Below, piece by piece: positions 47,184-58,197 of a stretch of 64,000 nucleotides of DNA (positions within the stretch are counted from its first letter, which is position 1; each line of letters opens with the position of its first letter). This DNA comes from Vibrio sp. CK2-1. GTDB lineage: Bacteria > Pseudomonadota > Gammaproteobacteria > Enterobacterales > Vibrionaceae. The stretch lies in the NCBI RefSeq assembly GCF_021726515.1, contig NZ_JAKKCJ010000009.1, positions 1 through 64,000 of the forward strand, read 5' to 3'. The translations under genes were made by a program, and so were the position numbers. The notes under the pieces are model-generated. The model saw nothing but the letters and a program-made list of their open reading frames with translations, had not been told where the DNA came from and ran no database searches.

Positions 47184-48125
47184 TTACTCTATCCCCATCA
47201 CTTTAATCCTTTCTGCAATTAACTTACCACACTCTTGCTTTAATACTCCTCTGAGCCACTGTTGTGAGGCGGCATGATCACAGCGAGAATGCCAAATTAA
47301 CGAGTAATCGAATGGGGTTAAGTTAAAAGGTAGTTGCTTAATCACTAGGTTGTAGCGCTTTGCCACTAGGTAGGCGAGATCGGCGGGCACAGTGACAATC
47401 AAAGGTAGAGTATCCATTACCGCTAATGCCGCTTCTAAATGATAAGAGCGTAGAACCAAATTAGGGCTAGGGTAGTCAGAAAGCGCTTCATCAATTAGAG
47501 CTTTAACCCCATCACTAATCGCAATCATCGCATGTCGACTATTGAGATAATCATCCAATGTCAGTTCAACATTGGCTAGTGGATGGTGACTCGACAATAA
47601 GCAAAAGACGCTGACTTTGCCGAGAATATCACTGTGCAGCGGCGCTACCGAATAAGTCGGGCGGCAGATTGCGATATCGGCACCTTGGGTTGTCAGCTGG
47701 TGGACGAGGTTATTATGTTGCAGCGGAACGAGCTTAAGTTGCAGGTTCGGTGCTTCTTGATAAATACGCGGCAAAGCAAACGGTAGAATGGTTTGCATCG
47801 CATAATCAGTAGTAGCGATGGTGAATTTTTGGCGACACTCTTGAGGCTCAAATTCTTGAGGAGATAAAATATCGCGGATATTCTCAAGTGGTTGAGTAAG
47901 CGATTGATTAAAATCCAAGGCTTTCTGAGTGGGAATGAGATGTTGCCCTTGGCGAGTAAACAAAGGATCGTCGAGTAACACTCGCAAGCGACCTAAAACC
48001 CGGCTCATCGCAGATTGGCTCAAGTTTAAACGCTGGGCTGCTTTACTCACCGAGCCTTCTTCAATTAATACTCGTAAGGCAATAAGCAAGTTAAGATCGC
48101 GGCGGTAAATATCTTCCAATTCCAT
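47184..48125 (-). CDS. LysR-family transcriptional regulator
   Basis: 313 aa: an N-terminal winged HTH (LNLLIALRVLIEEGSVSKAA then QRLNLSQSAMSRVLGRLR) and a C-terminal type-2 periplasmic-binding-like effector domain. The HTH resembles the LeuO/NodD-like subgroup (RRDLNLLIALRVL). It starts 13 nt after epmB on the same strand, so it may be co-transcribed with it, but its target is unknown. Confidence 0.9.
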   Translation of the reverse strand: MELEDIYRRDLNLLIALRVLIEEGSVSKAAQRLNLSQSAMSRVLGRLRVLLDDPLFTRQGQHLIPTQKALDFNQSLTQPLENIRDILSPQEFEPQECRQKFTIATTDYAMQTILPFALPRIYQEAPNLQLKLVPLQHNNLVHQLTTQGADIAICRPTYSVAPLHSDILGKVSVFCLLSSHHPLANVELTLDDYLNSRHAMIAISDGVKALIDEALSDYPSPNLVLRSYHLEAALAVMDTLPLIVTVPADLAYLVAKRYNLVIKQLPFNLTPFDYSLIWHSRCDHAASQQWLRGVLKQECGKLIAERIKVMGIE

Positions 48126-48137
48126 AATGCTGCCTTA

Positions 48138-49214
48138 TTAAGATAAATGAAGATCGATGGGGGTTTTACTCGCTTCACCACCCACTTCTCGTGCCAGTTT
48201 AGGAACTAGGTAGCCTGATACTTGTTTGAGCAATTTCGACATAATTTGTCTCGCCTTCTCATCTGACACATAAAAGTGAGCCGCGCCTTGTACTTTATCC
48301 AGCAAGTGTAAGTAATAAGGTAGAACACCGGCATTAAATAAAGCGTGGCTTAATGCTGCTTGAGCCTCGACTGAATCATTAATGCCTTTTAATAATACGC
48401 TCTGATTAAGTAAGTGCACACCAACTTGGCGTAACTTGTTTAAGCTAGCATTTAGTTCATCATCTATTTCATTGGCGTGATTAATATGCGTCACCATCAC
48501 GACATTTAAGCGAGTGTGTTGGAGGGTTTGGCATAAGTCATCAGTAATGCGTGATGGGATCACTACTGGTAAACGACTATGAATTCGCAGCGTTTTGATG
48601 TGTTCGATTTGAGCGATATTTTCGATAAGCCACTGCAATTCACTGTCTTTAGCCATTAATGGATCGCCGCCAGACAGAATCACTTCATCGAGTTCAGGAT
48701 GCGCAGCAATGTAGTCTAGGCTTTGCTGCCAAGTGGTTTTATTGCCTTTGTTGTCCTGATAGGGAAAGTGGCGACGGAAACAGTAGCGACAGTTAATCGC
48801 GCAACCCCCTTTGACGATCATCAGTACTCGGCTGCGGTACTTATGTAATAAGCCGGGCAGCACGTTGTCTTGCTCATCTAGCGGATCGGTTGAGTATCCG
48901 TCATGCACTTCAAATTCTTCATTTAAAGGCAACACTTGGCGTAATAAAGGATCGTGCGGATTGCCTTTTTCCATTCTATCGACAAAACTTCTAGGGACGC
49001 GTTGGGCAAATAGCTGGCGCGCTTTCAATCCCGATAACCACGGCGTAGGATCGATTTCCAATAACTCAAGCAATTGCATGGGATCGGAAATCGCCTGTGC
49101 TAATTCGGTTAACCAAGAATTTTGTCGAGTTGGATCATTTTGTCGGGCATTTGGCGAGGTTTTACGCCACTTTTGCTCAACAGAAATGACTTTTCGGGTT
49201 ATCATATCGGGCAT
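48138..49214 (-). CDS. epmB: EF-P (R)-beta-lysine 2,3-aminomutase EpmB
   Basis: Radical-SAM, PLP-dependent enzyme that converts L-alpha-lysine to (R)-beta-lysine for modification of EF-P. The [4Fe-4S] motif is CAINCRYCFRRHFPYQ, with GGDPLM for SAM binding and the late HLLDKVQGAAHFYV typical of short lysine 2,3-aminomutases. 358 aa. It lies divergent from efp with a 32-nt gap. EpmA is also in the window (53821). Start at 49214 or three codons later; no clear ribosome site decides it. Confidence 0.93.
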   Translation of the reverse strand: MPDMITRKVISVEQKWRKTSPNARQNDPTRQNSWLTELAQAISDPMQLLELLEIDPTPWLSGLKARQLFAQRVPRSFVDRMEKGNPHDPLLRQVLPLNEEFEVHDGYSTDPLDEQDNVLPGLLHKYRSRVLMIVKGGCAINCRYCFRRHFPYQDNKGNKTTWQQSLDYIAAHPELDEVILSGGDPLMAKDSELQWLIENIAQIEHIKTLRIHSRLPVVIPSRITDDLCQTLQHTRLNVVMVTHINHANEIDDELNASLNKLRQVGVHLLNQSVLLKGINDSVEAQAALSHALFNAGVLPYYLHLLDKVQGAAHFYVSDEKARQIMSKLLKQVSGYLVPKLAREVGGEASKTPIDLHLS

Positions 49215-49246
49215 TAAATTGAACTCGAAGAATAATAGAGGAAATC

Positions 49247-49813
49247 ATGGCGACAGTTAGCACCAATGAATTCAAAGGCGGTTTAAAATTCATGTTGGAT
49301 AATGAGCCTTGCTCAATCATCGAAAATGAATACGTTAAGCCTGGTAAAGGGCAAGCGTTTAACCGCGTTAAGCTTCGCAAACTTTTGTCTGGAAAAACGT
49401 TAGAGAAAACGTTCAAGTCAGGTGAAAGCTTTGAACTGGCTGACGTAGTTGATGTAGAACTAGGTTACCTATATAGCGATGGTGAATTCTACCATTTCAT
49501 GAACAACGAAACCTTTGAGCAAATTGCAGCAGACGTGAAAGCAGTCGGCGATATGGCTAAGTGGTTAGTTGAAAATGACGTTTGTACTCTAACGTTGTGG
49601 AATGATAACCCTATCTCTGTGACTCCGCCAAACTTTGTTGAGCTTGAAGTAACAGAAACCGATCCTGGCCTTAAAGGTGACACTCAAGGTACGGGCGGTA
49701 AGCCTGCAACATTGAGCACTGGCGCAGTAGTTCGCGTTCCACTATTCATCGCGATTGGTGAAGTAGTGAAAGTGGATACGCGTACTGGCGAATATGTTGG
49801 TCGTGTTAAGTAA
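49247..49813 (+). CDS. efp: Translation elongation factor P
   Basis: Rescues ribosomes stalled at polyproline stretches. Three OB/KOW-like domains in 188 aa; the modified lysine is K34 in [16 protein letters not shown], matching the beta-lysylation type handled by EpmA/EpmB. The C-terminal [12 protein letters not shown] is standard. AGAGG precedes the ATG. It is followed by a strong terminator. Confidence 0.97.
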   Translation: MATVSTNEFKGGLKFMLDNEPCSIIENEYVKPGKGQAFNRVKLRKLLSGKTLEKTFKSGESFELADVVDVELGYLYSDGEFYHFMNNETFEQIAADVKAVGDMAKWLVENDVCTLTLWNDNPISVTPPNFVELEVTETDPGLKGDTQGTGGKPATLSTGAVVRVPLFIAIGEVVKVDTRTGEYVGRVK

Positions 49814-49867
49814 GATTTACGTTTCTCGTAGCTAGGGCGCTTCGCTGCTCGTAGCTCGAAGAATGGC

Positions 49868-49902
49868 AAACGGGCCGCTGAATTTTCAGCGGCCCGTTTT
49901 TT
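49868..49902 (+). terminator. Strong terminator after efp
   Basis: A 15-bp stem (AAACGGGCCGCTGAA with its complement), 2-nt plus inner-base loop and a T6 tail, 55 nt after the efp stop. Confidence 0.92.
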
Positions 49903-49955
49903 GTTAAGGGAATAAAGTTATTAGTCACTATTAACGAGAAATGAAATAAAACTAT

Positions 49956-50088
49956 GTCATCCTGAACATGAGCCTAAGCGAAGAAGATTCAGGATCTCCA
50001 ACAACATGTGACTTATTAAAAACCTTAATTCTTCAGCGTACCTTTGGGAGATCCTGAACTGCGCTCCTTCGTCGCTTTTCAGGATGAC
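49956..50088. repeat. Paired GTCATCCTGAA element
   Basis: The best-preserved copy of this family: GTCATCCTGAACATGAGCCT ... GATTCAGGATCTCC, about 50 bp, then GGGAGATCCTGAACTGCGCT ... TTTTCAGGATGAC. Each half is a hairpin; the halves are inverted to each other. CGAGTTACGAGAAGCAAAGC follows. Confidence 0.7.
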
Positions 50089-50156
50089 GACTTTTTTTTC
50101 GAGTTACGAGAAGCAAAGCGCCCGAGCAACGAGTATCGAGTTCTTATTTCTAAAAC

Positions 50157-50184
50157 AAAAAAAGCCAGCAAAATGCCGGCTTTT
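50157..50184 (-). terminator. Terminator of the frdABCD operon
   Basis: On the minus strand, AAAGCCGGC pairs with GCTGGCTTT around a short loop and continues into T's (seven in a row). It lies 22 nt after the frdD stop. Confidence 0.8.
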
Positions 50185-50205
50185 CAATCTATTAACGATA
50201 TTTAC

Positions 50206-50568
50206 TTACAGTAAGAAAATATAAGCAATCGCGAGAACAGAGACAATCGCTGCCGCTGCGTAACAAGCAATTTTACCAACGATTCCAGTGTGGAATTTTA
50301 GGTCGTGCATGCAGTGGTGAACACGGTGCATTGCATGCCACATTGGTAGTGCAATTGAGGCGATAATAAATAGGCCACCAATAATGCTACTTGCAAAGGC
50401 ATGGGCGCGCACAAAGTTAAAACTGCCCGCATCAAACACACCTAGTGGCATTAAGATACCCAGTACTAAAACCGTTACTGGCGTGATCATGGCAAACCAA
50501 GTACCGCCAGCACCAAATAGTGACCACCAGATTGGCTCATCAGAACGTCTTGGGTTTGGATTAATCAT
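50206..50568 (-). CDS. frdD: Fumarate reductase membrane anchor FrdD
   Basis: Small anchor subunit (120 aa) with three TM helices that binds menaquinol with Frd[23 protein letters not shown] is the usual start (shown in two parts of the same helix-free N-terminus), and [16 protein letters not shown] joins TM2 and TM3. AGGAGAGAAGAA precedes the ATG at 50568; an in-frame start 30 nt upstream would overlap frdC. Last gene of the frdABCD operon. Confidence 0.95.
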   Translation of the reverse strand: MINPNPRRSDEPIWWSLFGAGGTWFAMITPVTVLVLGILMPLGVFDAGSFNFVRAHAFASSIIGGLFIIASIALPMWHAMHRVHHCMHDLKFHTGIVGKIACYAAAAIVSVLAIAYIFLL

Positions 50569-50578
50569 TTCTTCTCTC

Positions 50579-50962
50579 CTACACCAATGCCAATACAATC
50601 AGTGAGATCACAGCAACTGCGCCCCATTGTGCGGCAATAATCATTTTCGGTTCTACTAATTTGCCACCTAAACGGATAGGCATCACTTGTGGCATCATGC
50701 TAAAGAAGGTTGCCGCATGGAATAAGCTACCGGCTAATGCCACGATGTTAATCGCGATCACTAGTGGGTTTTGCATAAAGTGTTGCCACTCTACCCAAGC
50801 CATAGGGCCTTTCACTAAGCTTGCTAGACCGCAAAGCATGAACAAGGTAAATAGAATTAACGGCAGTACCGTTGCTTCACGAACCATGTAAAAACGGTAG
50901 AACGGATGCTTGCTCCACCAAGTACGATTCATAGGACGAACGTAAGGCTTACGATTGCTCAT
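50579..50962 (-). CDS. frdC: Fumarate reductase membrane anchor FrdC
   Basis: 127-aa anchor subunit with three TM helices. [20 protein letters not shown] and [16 protein letters not shown] at the N-terminus, and [15 protein letters not shown] with conserved His, are family marks for the quinone site. It lies 1 nt from frdB and 10 nt from frdD, so the operon is tight. Confidence 0.95.
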   Translation of the reverse strand: MSNRKPYVRPMNRTWWSKHPFYRFYMVREATVLPLILFTLFMLCGLASLVKGPMAWVEWQHFMQNPLVIAINIVALAGSLFHAATFFSMMPQVMPIRLGGKLVEPKMIIAAQWGAVAVISLIVLALV

Positions 50963-50963
50963 T

Positions 50964-51725
50964 CTAGATCTCCTCAGATTTGAACATAGAGATCACGAAA
51001 TCCATTGAAGATTCCACTTTCCCTTGGTTTACCGCTGCGGCTGGATCAACGTGTTTTGGACACACTTTTGAACAATAACCAACAAAGGTACAGCCCCAAG
51101 CGCCATTATCACTGTTGATAAGTTTCATACGCTCAGCTTTACCGTTATCACGGGTATCTAAGTTGTAACGGTGTGCCAGAGTTAACGCTGCTGGACCGAT
51201 GAACTCAGGGTTTAGACCGAATTGAGGACAAGCCGCGTAGCAAAGACCACAGTTAATGCAGCCAGCGAATTGTTTGTATTTCGCCATTTGCGCTGGAGTT
51301 TGCTTGTTGGTGCCGTCTTCTGGTTTGCGGTCGTTACCAATGATGTATGGCTTGATCGCTTCCAAACGTTCGATGAAAGGGGTCATATCAACGATAAGAT
51401 CTTTCTCGATAGGGAAGTTAGCAAGAGGCTCGATGGTCACGCCAGTTGGGTAGTCACGCATAAAGCTCTTACAAGCCAGCGTTGGTACGTTATCAACCAT
51501 AATGCCGCATGAACCACAGATTGCCATACGACAAGACCAACGGTAAGACAGATCTTTGTCTAGGTGATCTTTGATGTAACCAATCGCATCTAGGATGGAT
51601 GTAGTGTCATCACAAGGTACATCGAACGTTTGTAGATACGGTTCGTTATCGGTTTCCGGGTTGTAACGCAGAATATTAACTTTCTGAATTCGTTGCTTTT
51701 GTTGTAGATCGGGAGTCGCAGACAT
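50964..51725 (-). CDS. frdB: Fumarate reductase iron-sulfur subunit FrdB
   Basis: Carries electrons from menaquinol to FrdA. The [2Fe-2S] ligands are in [15 protein letters not shown] and TLAC; the [4Fe-4S] and [3Fe-4S] ligands are in [12 protein letters not shown] and [17 protein letters not shown]. 253 aa, normal. AGGAG precedes the ATG; spacing to frdA is 2 nt. Confidence 0.97.
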   Translation of the reverse strand: MSATPDLQQKQRIQKVNILRYNPETDNEPYLQTFDVPCDDTTSILDAIGYIKDHLDKDLSYRWSCRMAICGSCGIMVDNVPTLACKSFMRDYPTGVTIEPLANFPIEKDLIVDMTPFIERLEAIKPYIIGNDRKPEDGTNKQTPAQMAKYKQFAGCINCGLCYAACPQFGLNPEFIGPAALTLAHRYNLDTRDNGKAERMKLINSDNGAWGCTFVGYCSKVCPKHVDPAAAVNQGKVESSMDFVISMFKSEEI

Positions 51726-51727
51726 TA

Positions 51728-53545
51728 TTATTTCTCCTGCGCTTGTTGTTCAGCAGCTTCTTTGGCGGCAGCTTCATCAGCCGCTGCGCCGTACAAGCGA
51801 GCTTTCGGTTGAGACTTAGTGATCTTAACAGAGTTGTAGTCGATCACAGGAGCAGCGTTTTCTTGGTAGAAAGATAGCGTATGCTTCAAGAAGTTCTCAT
51901 CGTCACGAGTGGTACAGCCTTCGTCTAAACGTTGGTGTGCACCGCGAGACTCTTTACGACGAATAGCTGATTGTGCCATCGCTTCTGCCACTTCTAAGCC
52001 GTAGCCCACTTCGATAGCGTAAAGTAGGTCAGTGTTGAACACTTTACCTTTATCTTTAATGCCCACTTTCTTGTAGCGCGCTTTAAGCTCAGTTAGCTTA
52101 TCGATAGTCGCTTGCATCAAGTCTTCTTTACGGTAGATACCACAACCCGCTTCCATGGTGTGACCCATTTCTGTGCGGATATCAGACCAGCTTTCAGTGC
52201 CATCATTATCTAATAGCGCTTGAATGCGAGCTTCTACATCGCTGATTTGACGTTGGATGTTGTCTTCATTCCAGCCTTTGAATTCTTTAGCACGTTCAGC
52301 GGCGTGTTCACCCGCGACGCGACCAAATACCACAAATTCAGCCAGAGAGTTTGAACCTAGGCGGTTTGCACCGTGTAGGCCAACAGACGCACATTCACCA
52401 ACTGCGAATAGGCCTTTAATGCGAGTTTCACATTGACCATTGGTTTCAATACCACCCATGGTGTAGTGAACCGTTGGACGAATTGGAATTGGCTCTTTCG
52501 CAGGGTCAACGTTGACGTAAGCTTTTGCTAGCTCACAGATAAACGGTAGACGTTCTTGTAGGTATTCTTCACCTAGGTGACGAAGATCTAAGTGCACCAC
52601 ATCACCAAGTGGGTGCTTGATGGTGTTGCCTTTTTGTTGTTCATGCCAGAACGCTTGAGAAACTTTGTCACGTGGGCCAAGTTCCATGTATTTGTTCTTA
52701 GGCTCGCCCACTGGCGTTTCAGGGCCCATGCCGTAATCTTGTAGGTAACGGTAGCCATTTTTGTTGACGATAATACCGCCTTCACCACGACAACCTTCGG
52801 TCATCAAGATACCTGTACCTGGTAGGCCGGTTGGGTGGTATTGAACAAATTCCATATCACGTAGAGGTACGCCGTGACGGTAAGCCATCGCCATACCATC
52901 GCCGGTTACGATACCGCCATTGGTGTTGGTGTTGTAAACACGGCCTGCACCACCAGTAGCAAGTACCACTGATTTTGCTTTGATCGCGACTAACTCACCT
53001 TCAGACATGTGAATGGCTACGATGCCTTGCGCTTCTTTTGCGTCATCTTCACCGTCGACTAAGAGGTCAACTACGAAGTACTCATCAAAGCGTTTGATGT
53101 TTGAATATTTAATAGAGGTTTGGAAAAGTGTGTGTAGCATATGGAAGCCAGTTTTATCGGCCGCAAACCAAGTACGCTCGATTTTCATGCCACCAAAACG
53201 ACGAACGTTTACATCGCCATTTTCTTTACGGCTCCATGGACAACCCCATTGCTCCATTTGGATCATTTCACGGGTTGAGTTTGCTACGAAGTATTCAACA
53301 ACATCCTGTTCACATAGCCAGTCACCACCACCAACGGTATCGTTGAAGTGATTATCTAAGCTGTCTTCTTCCTTGATAACTGCTGCTGAACCGCCTTCGG
53401 CAGCAACCGTGTGTGAACGCATAGGGTACACTTTTGAAATCAGTGCAATTTCAAGTTCAGGGTTTGCTTCTGCTGCCGCAATTGCAGTACGTAAACCAGC
53501 GCCGCCAGCGCCGATGACTGCGATATCTGTGGTTATGACTTTCAC
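51728..53545 (-). CDS. frdA: Fumarate reductase flavoprotein FrdA
   Basis: Catalytic subunit reducing fumarate in anaerobic respiration, with covalent [21 protein letters not shown] binds the FAD ADP part; the flavin-linking His is in [13 protein letters not shown]; the active site has [20 protein letters not shown] and the catalytic Arg region [10 protein letters not shown]. 605 aa; the C-terminus is Ala/Glu-rich ([19 protein letters not shown]). GTG start with GGAGG 6 nt upstream. The subunit order frdA-B-C-D with separate anchor genes marks fumarate reductase rather than succinate dehydrogenase. Confidence 0.97.
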   Translation of the reverse strand: MKVITTDIAVIGAGGAGLRTAIAAAEANPELEIALISKVYPMRSHTVAAEGGSAAVIKEEDSLDNHFNDTVGGGDWLCEQDVVEYFVANSTREMIQMEQWGCPWSRKENGDVNVRRFGGMKIERTWFAADKTGFHMLHTLFQTSIKYSNIKRFDEYFVVDLLVDGEDDAKEAQGIVAIHMSEGELVAIKAKSVVLATGGAGRVYNTNTNGGIVTGDGMAMAYRHGVPLRDMEFVQYHPTGLPGTGILMTEGCRGEGGIIVNKNGYRYLQDYGMGPETPVGEPKNKYMELGPRDKVSQAFWHEQQKGNTIKHPLGDVVHLDLRHLGEEYLQERLPFICELAKAYVNVDPAKEPIPIRPTVHYTMGGIETNGQCETRIKGLFAVGECASVGLHGANRLGSNSLAEFVVFGRVAGEHAAERAKEFKGWNEDNIQRQISDVEARIQALLDNDGTESWSDIRTEMGHTMEAGCGIYRKEDLMQATIDKLTELKARYKKVGIKDKGKVFNTDLLYAIEVGYGLEVAEAMAQSAIRRKESRGAHQRLDEGCTTRDDENFLKHTLSFYQENAAPVIDYNSVKITKSQPKARLYGAAADEAAAKEAAEQQAQEK

Positions 53546-53820
53546 AGTTATCCTCCAGAGTAGGTGTGCTCATAAGAGCTTTGTTTCACGAGCACGATTG
53601 GAAAAATAGTAGTTATAAATTTTGTGCGCCATAAGTGTAGGAAATAATGATGAATAATAAATTGATCTGACAGGGGTAAATAGGCACTTTGCTACCCTAA
53701 AGTGGTAGCTTTTGATTGGTTGTTTCAATAGTGAGAAGTCGCTTAGGTTTTAAGGTAGGGCTTGGTTATCGTTAGCAGTTTAATTAAACTGAGCGCACTT
53801 TCATTTGTTTTGAGTTTTTT

Positions 53821-54789
53821 ATGCATACTTGGCAGCCTTCCTGTTCGATTTCCCAATTAAAGCAACGCGCTTCGATCATTACTTCTATCCGCCAGTTCTT
53901 CGCCGAACGACAGGTTTTAGAGGTGGATACGCCAGCCATGAGCCACGCGACGGTTACCGATGTTCATCTTCATACCTTTAAAACTGAATTTGTTGGGCCG
54001 GAATATGCGTTCGGAAAAAACGTATTTTTGATGACCAGCCCAGAGTTTCATATGAAGCGCTTATTAGCGGCCGGTAGTGGTTCGATCTACCAAATTAATA
54101 AAGCGTTTCGTAATGAAGAAAATGGCCGTTATCACAACCCAGAATTTACTATGTTGGAATGGTATCGCGTGGGGTTTGATCATCATGATTTAATGGCGGA
54201 AATGGATGCGCTTTTACAGATGGTGCTTGGCTGTGAAGCATGTGAAAAAATCACCTATCAACAAGCCTTTTTGCGAGTACTCGATATTTGCCCGCTAGAG
54301 TCGACCATGAGGCAACTAAAAGAAGTGGCTGCAACCTTAGGCTTGGCCGATATTGCTGAACCAGAGGATAATCGCGACACGTTACTGCAACTTTTATTCA
54401 GCGTTGGGATTGAACCGCATATCGGCCAGCAAATGCCGGTGATGGTTTATGATTTCCCTGCATCACAAGCGGCTTTAGCTAAGATTAATCAACAAGATCC
54501 ACGAGTTGCCGATCGCTTTGAGGTGTACTTTAAAGGCATTGAATTAGCGAATGGTTTTCATGAACTGGATGATGCCAAAGAGCAACTAGCGCGTTTTGAG
54601 CAAGATAATCAGCAAAGGATAGAGATGGGGTTACAACCACAACCGATTGATCATCATTTGATTGCCGCGTTAGAAGCAGGATTGCCTCAATGTGCAGGGG
54701 TTGCGCTAGGTATTGATCGCTTAGTGATGCTGGCGATCGGCGCGGATCATATAGATCAGGTGACGGCGTTTCCATTTCCGAGAGCTTAA
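53821..54789 (+). CDS. epmA: EF-P--(R)-beta-lysine ligase EpmA
   Basis: A lysyl-tRNA synthetase-like enzyme (322 aa, class II core without the anticodon domain) that attaches (R)-beta-lysine to K34 of EF-P. Motif 2 is [20 protein letters not shown] and motif 3 is [17 protein letters not shown]. The EpmA N-terminus [19 protein letters not shown] is recognisable. It lies divergent from frdA across 275 bp, the same arrangement as in E. coli and Vibrio. Confidence 0.95.
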   Translation: MHTWQPSCSISQLKQRASIITSIRQFFAERQVLEVDTPAMSHATVTDVHLHTFKTEFVGPEYAFGKNVFLMTSPEFHMKRLLAAGSGSIYQINKAFRNEENGRYHNPEFTMLEWYRVGFDHHDLMAEMDALLQMVLGCEACEKITYQQAFLRVLDICPLESTMRQLKEVAATLGLADIAEPEDNRDTLLQLLFSVGIEPHIGQQMPVMVYDFPASQAALAKINQQDPRVADRFEVYFKGIELANGFHELDDAKEQLARFEQDNQQRIEMGLQPQPIDHHLIAALEAGLPQCAGVALGIDRLVMLAIGADHIDQVTAFPFPRA

Positions 54790-55189
54790 GGGAGGAGCGG
54801 AGCCGAGTGCCGAGGACGCTACGCTCGAGACGCGAGAAGAAAAAGCCCAAGAAACCCGTCATCCTCGGGCCGAGTTGCAATGTACTTAAAAACATCAAAT
54901 CACTCAAAAAACGAGGAACCGGGGATCTACAGGCCACGCGTTGTAGACCATTATGGGCTTAACAATTCAGTGCGCTTTAAGTAGATTCCCTATCTTCTTC
55001 GCTTAGGCTCATGTAGGGAATGACGGCATGGAAGGGCGCGCGAGAACCGAGGACGCTAGGCTCGAGATGCGAAAAGCAGATCCCAAAATGCTTCTGCTTT
55101 TACACGTAACTCGAAACACGTAATAGTCTTTAAGCTCTTCGGCTCTCGAGTGAAACGTCCCCGTGCCTCTAGCGAAGCGTCCTCTCATT
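54790..55189. repeat. Repeat-rich gap (400 bp) after epmA
   Basis: Contains GAGCCGAGTGCCGAGGACGC, a divergent paired hairpin element from 54858 (GTCATCCTCGGGCCGAG) to 55024 (CTATCTTCTTCGCTTAGGCT ... GGGAATGACGG), then AACTCGAAACACGTAATAG and GGCTCTCGAGTGAAACGTCC. The GDPD gene ends within the last repeat. No gene is seen. Confidence 0.6.
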
Positions 55190-55903
55190 TCAATACCAAG
55201 AAAATCCATCTGCCTGAGGGTAGTGCTTTATCGCTTCAGCAGGACAATCACAAAACACGCCATCAACCCCGATTTCTGACAACCATTGCCAATCTTCTTG
55301 GCGGTTCACTGTATAAACATAAACTTGTAAGCCTAGAGATTTAGCGTGTTGTACGTAATCTTCATCGACTACATCGATATCTAAATTCAAGCTGGTGGCA
55401 TTTAAGTTTTTGGCAAAAGCGGCTTTGTCGGTGCCTTTTGATGCGGTAAGTGCACCTATGAGCCACTGCGGTTGTTCTTGTTTGATTTGTTGCAACCAGC
55501 TGTGATTAAACGATGAAATGATCAATTGATTGCTGTCGAACTGACATTGCTCGGTGGCAAATTGAAGATGAAGGTAGAGGAGTTCGAGATGCTGAACACC
55601 TTTTAGTTCAATATTGAGCGCACATTTACCGTTAACCAGCTTTAATACATCCAATAAGGTCGGTAGGGGCTCGGTTTTTTCTACTATGACTTTTTTGAGC
55701 CTATCACTACTCATCCAATGCAATTTGCCAATATGATCTGTGGTGCGATTCAGCCATTTGTCGTGAATCACCCAAAACTGCCCATCGTGCTCATGTACAT
55801 CAATTTCAATGGCTTTACATCCCATATCGATTGCCGCTTGGATAGCGGTTAAGGTGTTTTCTGGATGGGTAGATCGCGCGCCACGGTGAGCAATGATTAA
55901 CAT
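55190..55903 (-). CDS. Glycerophosphodiester phosphodiesterase (GDPD family)
   Basis: 237-aa cytoplasmic enzyme (no signal peptide) that hydrolyses glycerophosphodiesters to glycerol 3-phosphate and an alcohol, like UgpQ. Catalytic residues are in IIAHRGARSTHPENTLTAI and KAIEIDVHEHDGQFWVIHD; the late VDGVFCDCPAEA is typical of GDPD barrels. Single gene, with repeats at its 3' end that slightly overlap its last codons. Confidence 0.9.
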   Translation of the reverse strand: MLIIAHRGARSTHPENTLTAIQAAIDMGCKAIEIDVHEHDGQFWVIHDKWLNRTTDHIGKLHWMSSDRLKKVIVEKTEPLPTLLDVLKLVNGKCALNIELKGVQHLELLYLHLQFATEQCQFDSNQLIISSFNHSWLQQIKQEQPQWLIGALTASKGTDKAAFAKNLNATSLNLDIDVVDEDYVQHAKSLGLQVYVYTVNRQEDWQWLSEIGVDGVFCDCPAEAIKHYPQADGFSWY

Positions 55904-55992
55904 AATTAAATAACCTGAACTCGAAGATTAAGTGTTCATAGTAGTGGAATTGAGAAGGACTTGGCTAGTGGGAATTGACCCGTTGAGTGCAT

Positions 55993-56022
55993 AAAAAAGG
56001 GCCACCAAATCATGGTAGCCCT
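55993..56022 (-). terminator. Terminator after psd
   Basis: On the minus strand AGGGC-x-ACCA pairs with TGGT-x-GCCCT (one mismatch) followed by a run of six T. It begins 20 nt after the psd stop. Confidence 0.75.
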
Positions 56023-56041
56023 CGACAGTTTGTTTTCGGTT

Positions 56042-56950
56042 TTAGTCTTGCTCTGCTTGAGACTCAGTACTCGCCGTTTCAGCATCATTAATGATAGCGT
56101 GGGCATAAGGCGTACCTAGTACAGTTGCCTCACCTTCAGCCATGCTTGAATCAAAACGGATCTGATCTTTAGCAAATAGGTTAATCACGGTTGAGCCAAG
56201 TTTAAAGCGACCCATTTCGTCACCTTTCTTGATGTGAATCGCTTTATCACCAGTGGTTTCATAGTTCCAACGATGTACTGATGAACCGGTTGGTGGCGTA
56301 ATGGTGCCGCCCCAGATTACTTCAATACTACCCACAATGGTTGCACCAACAAGTACTTGTGCCATCGGGCCGAATTCCGTATCAAAAATACACACGACAC
56401 GTTCGTTGCGAGCAAATAGGTTTGGTACATTCGCAGCTGTCAGTGGGTTCACTGAAAATAGATCGCCAGGAACATAAATCATCTGACGTAGCGTACCATC
56501 ACAAGGCATGTGAACTCGGTGATAATCACTTGGTGATAAATATAACGTTGCGAATTCACCGTCGATAAATTCTTCTGCTAATTTTGCATCGCCACCTAAT
56601 AGCTCTTGAGCTGAGAAATCGTGGCCTTTTGCTTGGATTAAGCGACCATTTTCAATTGGGCCAAACTGACTCGTACGAGCATCGGCAGGGTGAGTGATCA
56701 CACTACTACCTTCAGCAACTGGGCGAATGCCTTCTTTCAGTTCACGAACAAAAAATTCGTTAAAGCTATTGAAGTAAGCCGGATCAGAATGTACCGCATC
56801 GTCCATGTTGACGTTGTATTGCTTGATGAACCAGCGAATAACCGCGGTAGTGAGGCTGCCCATTTTGGCTGAGGCCAATTTACCCATCAGGCGAGTTAAG
56901 CCGTGCTGTGGGATCCAGTATTGCAGAGTCACTTTAATTTTATCTATCAC
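56042..56950 (-). CDS. psd: Phosphatidylserine decarboxylase proenzyme
   Basis: Makes phosphatidylethanolamine from phosphatidylserine at the inner membrane. The proenzyme cleaves itself at the LGST motif (in [13 protein letters not shown]) to form the pyruvoyl cofactor, so the last ~50 residues are the alpha chain. Other landmarks: [29 protein letters not shown]. 302 aa; the C-terminal tail is Glu/Ala-rich. rsgA lies upstream on the same strand, 98 bp away, the conserved rsgA-psd order. Confidence 0.96.
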   Translation of the reverse strand: MIDKIKVTLQYWIPQHGLTRLMGKLASAKMGSLTTAVIRWFIKQYNVNMDDAVHSDPAYFNSFNEFFVRELKEGIRPVAEGSSVITHPADARTSQFGPIENGRLIQAKGHDFSAQELLGGDAKLAEEFIDGEFATLYLSPSDYHRVHMPCDGTLRQMIYVPGDLFSVNPLTAANVPNLFARNERVVCIFDTEFGPMAQVLVGATIVGSIEVIWGGTITPPTGSSVHRWNYETTGDKAIHIKKGDEMGRFKLGSTVINLFAKDQIRFDSSMAEGEATVLGTPYAHAIINDAETASTESQAEQD

Positions 56951-57048
56951 GTGAATATCCGTTTTTGTTGAACATTTCGTCTTAGTTACGAAAAGGGTAG
57001 CCGATTTTACTTAAAAGCAAACCCGTTGTCAGCTTTTCAAAATTAGCG

Positions 57049-58101
57049 TTATAAGTCTTTCTTATTTTTAGAAAACTGTCGATTGGCTTTGTTTTCCGTC
57101 ATGCTTTCAATGATGCGGTGATAGTTTTCAAAACGAACGCGCGGAATATCGTCTTTCTCAACCGCTTCGCGTAGTAAACAACCAGGATCGTCATTGTGTT
57201 TACAATCACGGAACTTACAACCACCAAGATAGGGACGAAACTCAATAAACGCCTGTGTCACTTCTTCTGGCTCTAAGTGCCATAAACCAAATTCACGCAC
57301 TCCCGGAGAATCGATAAGATCACCACCTTTCGGGAAGTGATATAAACGAGCTGTCGTGGTGGTGTGTTGACCTAAGCCTGAGTTTTCAGACACGTCGCCT
57401 TCAAGTACTTTTACTTCCGGCATTAAGGCGTTAACTAAGCTTGATTTACCTACACCTGATTGACCCACAAAGATACTTAAACGATCTTTAAGGGCTTCTT
57501 GCAATTCTGCTAAGCCATCTTCGGTTTCGCGACTAACAAATAACACCTCATAGCCAATCTTTTGATAATGACTAAGTGCTTGGCGATATTGCTGCTCTTC
57601 GCCTTGAGGAATTAAATCGGTTTTATTTAATACGATGAGTGGGGCAATCTTGAGTGTTTCTGCTGCAATCAAATAACGGTCGATAATGTTAAGTGATAGC
57701 TCTGGTAGAACAGACGATACGATCACCATTTGATTGACGTTAGAAGCCACCGGTTTTACGCCATCGTAGTAATCAGGGCGAACGAGAACAGAGCTGCGAG
57801 GCTCAACCGCTTCAACCACACCAGAAATACCCGCCATAGATTCAAGGCCCGGGCGCCAAATAACGCGATCGCCAGAGACGAGGCTTTCAATACCTCGGCG
57901 TAAATTACAGCGTTGAATATCGCCCGTTTCAAGATCTTCAATATCGGCATGTTGCCCAAAGCGAGAGATCACTAAGCCTTTTTGCATACCGCCCAACATG
58001 TTTTCATCCCATTGAATGGAATCTTCTTGAGTCAGACGTTTTTTTTGATTGGTTCGAACTCGGCGAACTTGGCCTTTAGTGAGTTTTTTCTTTTTTGCCA
58101 C
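57049..58101 (-). CDS. rsgA: Ribosome small-subunit GTPase RsgA
   Basis: A circularly permuted GTPase that checks late 30S maturation. After a basic N-terminus ([20 protein letters not shown]) and an OB domain come the motifs in permuted order: G4 LNKTD, then G1 [12 protein letters not shown], then G3 DSPGVREFG. The C-terminal zinc site is [14 protein letters not shown]. 350 aa. Divergent from orn, as in other gammaproteobacteria. Confidence 0.96.
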   Translation of the reverse strand: MAKKKKLTKGQVRRVRTNQKKRLTQEDSIQWDENMLGGMQKGLVISRFGQHADIEDLETGDIQRCNLRRGIESLVSGDRVIWRPGLESMAGISGVVEAVEPRSSVLVRPDYYDGVKPVASNVNQMVIVSSVLPELSLNIIDRYLIAAETLKIAPLIVLNKTDLIPQGEEQQYRQALSHYQKIGYEVLFVSRETEDGLAELQEALKDRLSIFVGQSGVGKSSLVNALMPEVKVLEGDVSENSGLGQHTTTTARLYHFPKGGDLIDSPGVREFGLWHLEPEEVTQAFIEFRPYLGGCKFRDCKHNDDPGCLLREAVEKDDIPRVRFENYHRIIESMTENKANRQFSKNKKDL

Positions 58102-58197
58102 AGGTTATACTTATTCCCTATTGGATACTCTACGTATGTTTTTCTCTATACAAGCAGAGTATGATACCTCTTTTCTGGATAAAAAAGGCAAAGATCT

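Noticed and set aside
53660..53680. TTGATCTGACAGGG as an FNR site for frdABCD
   Set aside because: Only the left half matches TTGAT-N4-ATCAA; too weak to call.
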